Assembly (NCBI GenBank): GCA_018711305.1
Contig: DVIL01000030.1
Location: forward strand, 1 to 47,491
Origin: Candidatus Coprenecus stercorigallinarum
GTDB taxonomy: Bacteria > Bacteroidota > Bacteroidia > Bacteroidales > UBA932
DNA length: 47,491 nt
Reading direction: 5' to 3'
Positions 43,437 to 47,491 of the stretch are shown piece by piece. Every line of letters starts with the position of its first letter. The first letter of the stretch is position 1. The notes below the pieces were generated by a model. The model was not told where the DNA came from. It saw only the letters and a program-made list of their open reading frames with translations, and made no database searches. Both the position numbers and the translations under genes were made by a program.

Positions 43437-44633
43437 GTGAGTTTTCATGGATTTGCCAGAAACATAGAATTTTTCACAATTGCAGCTGCGGTGCTCCTGT
43501 CGGCTTCCTGCGGCAGAGGAGGTCTCGGTGAGGACGGCATGGTTACATTCGATTATTCGCAGATGAAAGAAGCAGGGGATACCCTGCGGTTCTCGGACCT
43601 GGCCTCGGAGCCGGAGTTCATCGCGCTGGACAGCGATACCATAGATGCGTTTGAGATGGCATCGGTCCTTATTACGGAAAATTATATCGTAAAGGATGCG
43701 GAGTCAATGATGAGCAGGGCTCCTGTCAGGGTGTTCGACCGGCATACCGGGAAGTTCATCTGCAATGTGGGACATCTAGGGCGCGGTCCCGGGGAGTATC
43801 TGAATTCCTTGCAGACTTTTGTGGATGAGGACGGGGGCAGGGTGTGGATAATGGATGCGGCTGATCATATCAAGACCTATGACATAACGACGGGAAAATA
43901 TCTCGGAGAAGTTCCTCTGGCATATGAGCTGATGGACGAGTTGGTGTCGGCTCCGGCCAGTTTTATGGTGGACGGGCGGGCCGGTACGCTGACGGTCGTG
44001 GCGATACCTTACGAGGAGGATTCCAACCCGACCATAGCCTGGTGCCAGGACATGTCGGGCAAAATCCTGTGGGAGATACCGGAGACCGGAAGGGAGCGTT
44101 CGCGGCATCCCTCCAACACACTTGTCAGTACGTCGTTCAATGTGGACGGTGTGCTGGATGTGTCGTTCAGCTCTCAGGGAGACTGGCCTGATACCTTGTA
44201 TGTACTTGACGGAGATATGCTGCGGCCGGTATTTACGGTAAACACCAGGACATTGAAGGACGGCTCCAGCATGATGAACACGCTGTTGCCTGGCAAGGTG
44301 CTGTCCACCTTGATAGAAATGCGGGAATATATGCCGCGAATCATCATAGGGGAGCCAGTGGCAAGTGTCATTATTGACCTCAGGACAGGAGAAAGTGTAA
44401 GTTACCCTACCGAGATCCTCAATGACTTTCTCGGCGGATATCAGGGAGACAACTCTATCCAGTGCGGCTATCTGGTCCAGAGCATACCGGCGGAGGAGTT
44501 CCTGGAAGCAGCCCCTGAGGCCCTGAAGCAGGGGACACTGACCGGTTCTGCGGCAAGACAGGTCCGTGCAATCCTCTCCAGCCTGCAGCCCACGGACAAT
44601 GACGTGCTGATGCTGGCACGGCTCAGGGACTGA
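43437..44633 (+). CDS. 6-bladed beta-propeller lipoprotein
   Basis: 398 residues from a GTG start at 43437; no in-frame ATG precedes the signal peptide and the frame is closed by a stop at 43431. Lipobox LSASC gives Cys25. The body has the propeller repeats typical of this Bacteroidales family: FDRHTGKFICNVGHLGRGPG EYLN (split here), WIMDAADHIKTYDITTGKYL, and IIDLRTGESVSYPTEILND. These lipoproteins of unknown function are common in gut Bacteroidales and are thought to bind surface partners. It lies 24 bases after the orphan gene and ends 17 bases from the convergent esterase gene. Confidence 0.85.
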   Translation: MSFHGFARNIEFFTIAAAVLLSASCGRGGLGEDGMVTFDYSQMKEAGDTLRFSDLASEPEFIALDSDTIDAFEMASVLITENYIVKDAESMMSRAPVRVFDRHTGKFICNVGHLGRGPGEYLNSLQTFVDEDGGRVWIMDAADHIKTYDITTGKYLGEVPLAYELMDELVSAPASFMVDGRAGTLTVVAIPYEEDSNPTIAWCQDMSGKILWEIPETGRERSRHPSNTLVSTSFNVDGVLDVSFSSQGDWPDTLYVLDGDMLRPVFTVNTRTLKDGSSMMNTLLPGKVLSTLIEMREYMPRIIIGEPVASVIIDLRTGESVSYPTEILNDFLGGYQGDNSIQCGYLVQSIPAEEFLEAAPEALKQGTLTGSAARQVRAILSSLQPTDNDVLMLARLRD

Positions 44634-44650
44634 ACATTACAATTAGATGC

Positions 44651-45334
44651 TTACCTGACCATTTCTGCGATTGCCCTGGCCATGCGGCGTTCGGGGTGGT
44701 CGAAATGATTGCCTGGGTTCCATTTGAAGACGGTGTCGATGCCCCTGGTCTTTACTGCATCAACGACGGCAGCGGTGCAGGTGTCCACTTGGCTCATGAG
44801 GGGATGTCGGGTGTGGCTCTCCCGGTCTCCGAGAGAAATGCAGACCTTGCCGATGTGGCCGGTCGGGGCATTGTCCCTTATGAAATCCGTGAATCCGGGA
44901 TACCAGAGCGAGCCGGAGACACTCGCCACACGGGCGAAATTTCCGCTTGTCCAGCCAGCCCAAAGGGCGAACAGGCCTGCGAGGGAGTAGCCGGCAATCA
45001 TCGGAATCTGCTGCAGGATACCCATTGCCTTGAGACGGCCCTCTACCTCAGGCATGCATTCTTCCGTCATCCATTTCAGATGTGCTGTTGCCTGGCCCTT
45101 GTATGGAGCCTGCCCCTTCCAGACAGCCGGAGCGGGCCACGGAGACAACTCGTCGTCAAGTCCTCCGCCCGGATTGTTGACAGACACCAGCACCACCGGA
45201 GGGCAGCCTGACACTTCCCGACAAGCCTGCCATACATCCTCCCCGTTTCCGCGGAACGAGTGTATGTAGATTACCGGTATGGAGGTGGTGGGGGTCAGGC
45301 CGGCGGATTTGTCTGTCCATATAGTGTAATTCAT
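44651..45334 (-). CDS. Alpha/beta hydrolase, esterase-like
   Basis: 227 residues from the ATG at 45334; the longer frame from 45538 would overlap the upstream hydrolase and adds a sequence without family character. VIYIHSFRGNGEDVWQACRE starts the fold, the nucleophile elbow is IAGYSLAGLFALWAG (Ser), an acidic residue lies near SLGDRESHTRHP and the final His in WNPGNHFDHPERR. It resembles the esterase D/Fes group. No signal peptide is present. It begins 29 bases after the stop of the other hydrolase, so they are likely co-transcribed. Confidence 0.82.
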   Translation of the reverse strand: MNYTIWTDKSAGLTPTTSIPVIYIHSFRGNGEDVWQACREVSGCPPVVLVSVNNPGGGLDDELSPWPAPAVWKGQAPYKGQATAHLKWMTEECMPEVEGRLKAMGILQQIPMIAGYSLAGLFALWAGWTSGNFARVASVSGSLWYPGFTDFIRDNAPTGHIGKVCISLGDRESHTRHPLMSQVDTCTAAVVDAVKTRGIDTVFKWNPGNHFDHPERRMARAIAEMVR

Positions 45335-45363
45335 GGTCTTGTCGGGTGCAGTACAGTTGTCAA

Positions 45364-46308
45364 TCAGTCGGTGAGGTTCTGGCAGAACTCGAGGACGTCC
45401 TGCCATACGGCATCCTTTCCATTTTCGTTGAGTATCTCGTGGCGCATGGAGGGATAGAGTCGGGGTGTGATATGGGTGTATCCGGCTCTTTGCATGGTTC
45501 TGACCGCTTGCATGAATTTTTTGCGGCTCAACATGCAAGGGTCATCTTCACCGGAGATGAACAGCACCGGCATATCGGGGTTGCGTGGCTTCCACCCTGA
45601 GATGCTGTAGGCGTCCTGCATGAGAGAGAAAAGGTTGAGGAAACCGTGTGCCGTGAACTGGAAGTTGCACAGCGGATCGGCATCGTAGTTCCGTACAATT
45701 TCCGGATCAGAGCAAATCCATGCGTTGGGAGAGCCTTCACTACTGAATCGGCGGTTGAAGGAACCGAAGGCAAGGGACTGGATGATCTTCGGACGGCATT
45801 TTTCTCCTGCCAGAGAGGCATAAGACCGTGCGACCAGCTTTCCGATTCCCGCTCCGGAATTGCGGCTGGGGCTTCCGCAGACGATCAGACCAGATATCAG
45901 GTCATCATAGCGTTTTGCGTATGAGCGGACAGCCATAGATCCCATACTGTGTCCGAACAGTATCAGCGGCAGTTCAGGATGTTCTGTGCGTGCTCTGCCA
46001 GTGACGGCATTGATATCATCGATTATGGCAGTCCAGCCTCCTTCGTAGAAGTACCCGAGGTCTTCGGAGGAGCGTATGGATTCTCCGTGTCCCCGGTGGT
46101 CGTGGATGATGCTGTAGAATCCGTTTTCCGCCAGATATTCCATAAACGGAAGGTATCTTTCCTTATGTTCGCACATTCCATGCACTATCTGGACAATGCC
46201 TTTAGGAGTTCCTATAGCTGGTCCGCACAGCAGGATGCTGATCTCCAGTCCGTCCGATGGAGATGCGATCTTTTCTTTCTTTATGATGGTGTGTTCTGTA
46301 TCTGTCAT
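45364..46308 (-). CDS. Lysophospholipase/monoacylglycerol-lipase-like hydrolase
   Basis: 314 residues without a signal peptide. GIVQIVHGMCEHKERYLPFM and IHDHRGHGES are typical of the Hydrolase_4 group; ILFGHSMGSMAVRSYA holds the nucleophilic Ser, FISGEDDPCMLS the Asp and YPSMRHEILNE the His. These enzymes cut monoacylglycerols or lysophospholipids. It is followed by the esterase-like gene at 29 bases; lgt ends 66 bases upstream on the same strand. Confidence 0.92.
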   Translation of the reverse strand: MTDTEHTIIKKEKIASPSDGLEISILLCGPAIGTPKGIVQIVHGMCEHKERYLPFMEYLAENGFYSIIHDHRGHGESIRSSEDLGYFYEGGWTAIIDDINAVTGRARTEHPELPLILFGHSMGSMAVRSYAKRYDDLISGLIVCGSPSRNSGAGIGKLVARSYASLAGEKCRPKIIQSLAFGSFNRRFSSEGSPNAWICSDPEIVRNYDADPLCNFQFTAHGFLNLFSLMQDAYSISGWKPRNPDMPVLFISGEDDPCMLSRKKFMQAVRTMQRAGYTHITPRLYPSMRHEILNENGKDAVWQDVLEFCQNLTD

Positions 46309-46374
46309 AATGATTCTGTCTCTATCGAAAAGTGTGCCATCCGTACAATCTGCAATTGCAGTAATTTGTGGCGA

Positions 46375-47082
46375 TTATCTGAGTGGCTTTAAGGAAGATT
46401 GTATTGCCGCAGGAGCACCTTTTTCAGCACTCCATATCAGGAGCATGATGCCGGTCAGTATGAATGGTACGCTCAGCCATTGTCCCATGTTGAGGACCAT
46501 GCCTGCTTCGAAGGCGGACTGGTCCTGCTTGATGAATTCTATGAGGAATCTCATGCCGAACAGAACGATGAGGAAGATGCCGAAGATGGTACCTGTGTGC
46601 AGCTTGTCGAGTCTGGTACGGTACAGCCACAGCAGTATTAGCCCGAGGATGCAGTAGCTGAGTGCCTCGTATATCTGGGTCGGATGATGCGGCAGGCCGT
46701 CTGTCCAGGGGTCTCTTACGAATATGAATCCCCACGGGAGGTCTGTGCAGGTACCGTATATCTCAGAGTTCATGAGGTTGCCAAGGCGTATCATCATTCC
46801 GGCGAAGCAGACGGGAATTACGAGACGGTCGATGATCTGGATATATCCGAACCCATATTTCTTTCCGTATTTGTGTACGTACCACCACATGGCCAGCAGG
46901 ACGCCTATCGCTCCTCCGTGCGAAGCCAGGCCGCCTTCCCTTTTGTAGAACGAGCGCATGATGTAGTAGCCGATAGGGAATATTCCGGCTACAAAAAACA
47001 GACTGTACCATCTTATGCCGAAGTCTCCGATAGTGAAGATAAATGGGTTGACATCCCATGTGACTGCGAGTAGGTTGAGCAT
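46375..47082 (-). CDS. lgt: Prolipoprotein diacylglyceryl transferase with internal deletion
   Basis: 235 residues where the family has about 270-290. The N-terminus (TWDVNPFIFTIGDFGIRWYS) and the later motifs SHGGAIG, MIRLGNLMNSEIYG, HHPTQIYEAL and RFLIEFIKQDQ are normal. At residues about 48-52 (SFYKREGGLASHGG, DNA near 46931-46940) the sequence jumps from the end of the first helices straight to the HGG motif. The segment with the conserved GARLGH helix, about 50 residues, is absent, in frame. Lgt attaches diacylglycerol to lipobox cysteines, a step all the lipoproteins in this window need. Loss of a membrane helix should disturb the fold, so activity is doubtful. A TATCTTTG box lies at 47124-47117 on the minus strand. 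Confidence 0.88.
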   Translation of the reverse strand: MLNLLAVTWDVNPFIFTIGDFGIRWYSLFFVAGIFPIGYYIMRSFYKREGGLASHGGAIGVLLAMWWYVHKYGKKYGFGYIQIIDRLVIPVCFAGMMIRLGNLMNSEIYGTCTDLPWGFIFVRDPWTDGLPHHPTQIYEALSYCILGLILLWLYRTRLDKLHTGTIFGIFLIVLFGMRFLIEFIKQDQSAFEAGMVLNMGQWLSVPFILTGIMLLIWSAEKGAPAAIQSSLKPLR

Positions 47083-47154
47083 GCCGGTTCGTTTTTCTGT
47101 CTGTAAATATGCTTGTCAAAGATAATGGAAAATCTTCAATGTAATGCATATGCC

Positions 47155-47491
47155 ATTGTGAATTGCTTTCAGACTTTGTATCTTTGACGGACTGCAAACA
47201 GCCGGTCGTGGCTCACATGGATGATGATGTCGGTTGTGAATTGCTTTCAAACTTTGTATCTTTGACGGACTGCAAACAGCTAGCGGCTGCAGGCAGTAGC
47301 ATCAACCCGGGTTGTGAATTGCTTTCAAACTTTGTATCTTTGACGGACTGCAAACAGCTCCGGCCTTTTCCGCTCTCTTTTCCGAAGCGTTGTGAATTGC
47401 TTTCAAACTTTGTATCTTTGACGGACTGCAAACAGCACAGATCAGAATGATTAAAATAGATACGTGTTGTGAATTGCTTTCAAACTTTGTA
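47155..47491 (+). CRISPR. Type II-C-like CRISPR array, cut by the window end
   Basis: Five repeats start at 47155, 47233, 47311, 47389 and 47466; the last is cut after 26 bases. The full repeat is 48 bases, beginning GTTGTGAATTGCTTTCAAAC and ending GACTGCAAACAGC. Spacers are 30, 30, 30 and 29 bases (47203-47232, 47281-47310, 47359-47388, 47437-47465). Repeats two to four are identical; the first differs at position 1 (A) and position 18 (G). Length and sequence match the repeats of Bacteroidetes Cas9 (II-C) systems. No cas gene or tracrRNA is in the window, so they must lie to the right or elsewhere. Confidence 0.95.

Noticed and set aside
47213-47450. ORFs within the CRISPR array
   Set aside because: The repeated protein sequence comes directly from the 78-base repeat-spacer period, which is divisible by three.

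Overview
The window reads as a chromosomal segment of a Bacteroidales bacterium, probably a gut species of moderate to high GC for that order. The evidence is the content: a methylmalonyl-CoA decarboxylase operon with a lamin-tail/OadG subunit, a DUF4988 beta-helix lipoprotein, a GH92 mannosidase lipoprotein, a 6-bladed beta-propeller lipoprotein, DUF4301 and DUF721 proteins, promoters of the Bacteroidetes type (TTTG, 19-20 bases, TAnnTTTG), almost no Shine-Dalgarno sequences, and a type II-C-like CRISPR with 48-base repeats. I cannot fix the genus. The left edge cuts a gene and the right edge cuts a CRISPR repeat, so this may be a whole metagenomic contig that stopped at a repeat.

Layout. 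1-4257 (minus): a five-gene run from a membrane-anchored TPR protein and a YebC-family regulator into methylmalonyl-CoA epimerase, decarboxylase alpha subunit and an LTD-OadG subunit, the succinate-to-propionate branch. 4370-7267 (plus): recF, a DUF721 (DciA-like) protein and a DUF4301 protein that carries UDP-sugar-pyrophosphorylase-like motifs. 7280-8653 (minus): GtrA and a deoxyhypusine-synthase homologue. 8761-13113 (plus): ffh, folD, a TlpA-like lipoprotein and an M81 peptidase lipoprotein, ended by a 27-bp perfect inverted repeat. 13264-17323: flavodoxin, HdeD, C69 dipeptidase, SDR, tRNA-Lys(CTT). 17351-24524: GH92 lipoprotein, Tat-exported ferredoxin-type aldo/keto reductase, a strongly structured small RNA candidate and a DUF4988/beta-helix lipoprotein. 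24674-29490: NUDIX, mgsA and recG (minus), pdxA and rnhA (plus).

29499-37027 shows decay. A TonB-receptor-like gene has lost its middle but keeps a consensus promoter; xpt, a zinc alcohol dehydrogenase and a hydrolase follow; then comes a small regulator operon (membrane protein, XRE repressor, membrane protein, broken ABC ATPase) behind a promoter covered by GTAAA/TTTAC inverted repeats. About 1.26 kb of non-coding DNA with GC-rich 105-bp tandem repeats follows. 37028-41798 (minus) is a DUF2975/XRE pair followed by two overlapping S41-type exported proteins. 41932-42112 is a MITE-like element with 19-bp terminal inverted repeats. 42390-46308 holds an orphan protein, a beta-propeller lipoprotein and two alpha/beta hydrolases.

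The last genes are lgt and a CRISPR array. The lgt frame is open but lacks about 50 residues that the family has. Each complete CRISPR repeat contains what looks like a Bacteroidetes promoter. No cas genes or tracrRNA are in the window. The most interesting items are the rod-shaped RNA at 21797-21979, the repeat-embedded promoters, the internally deleted lgt and the DUF4301 motif match.
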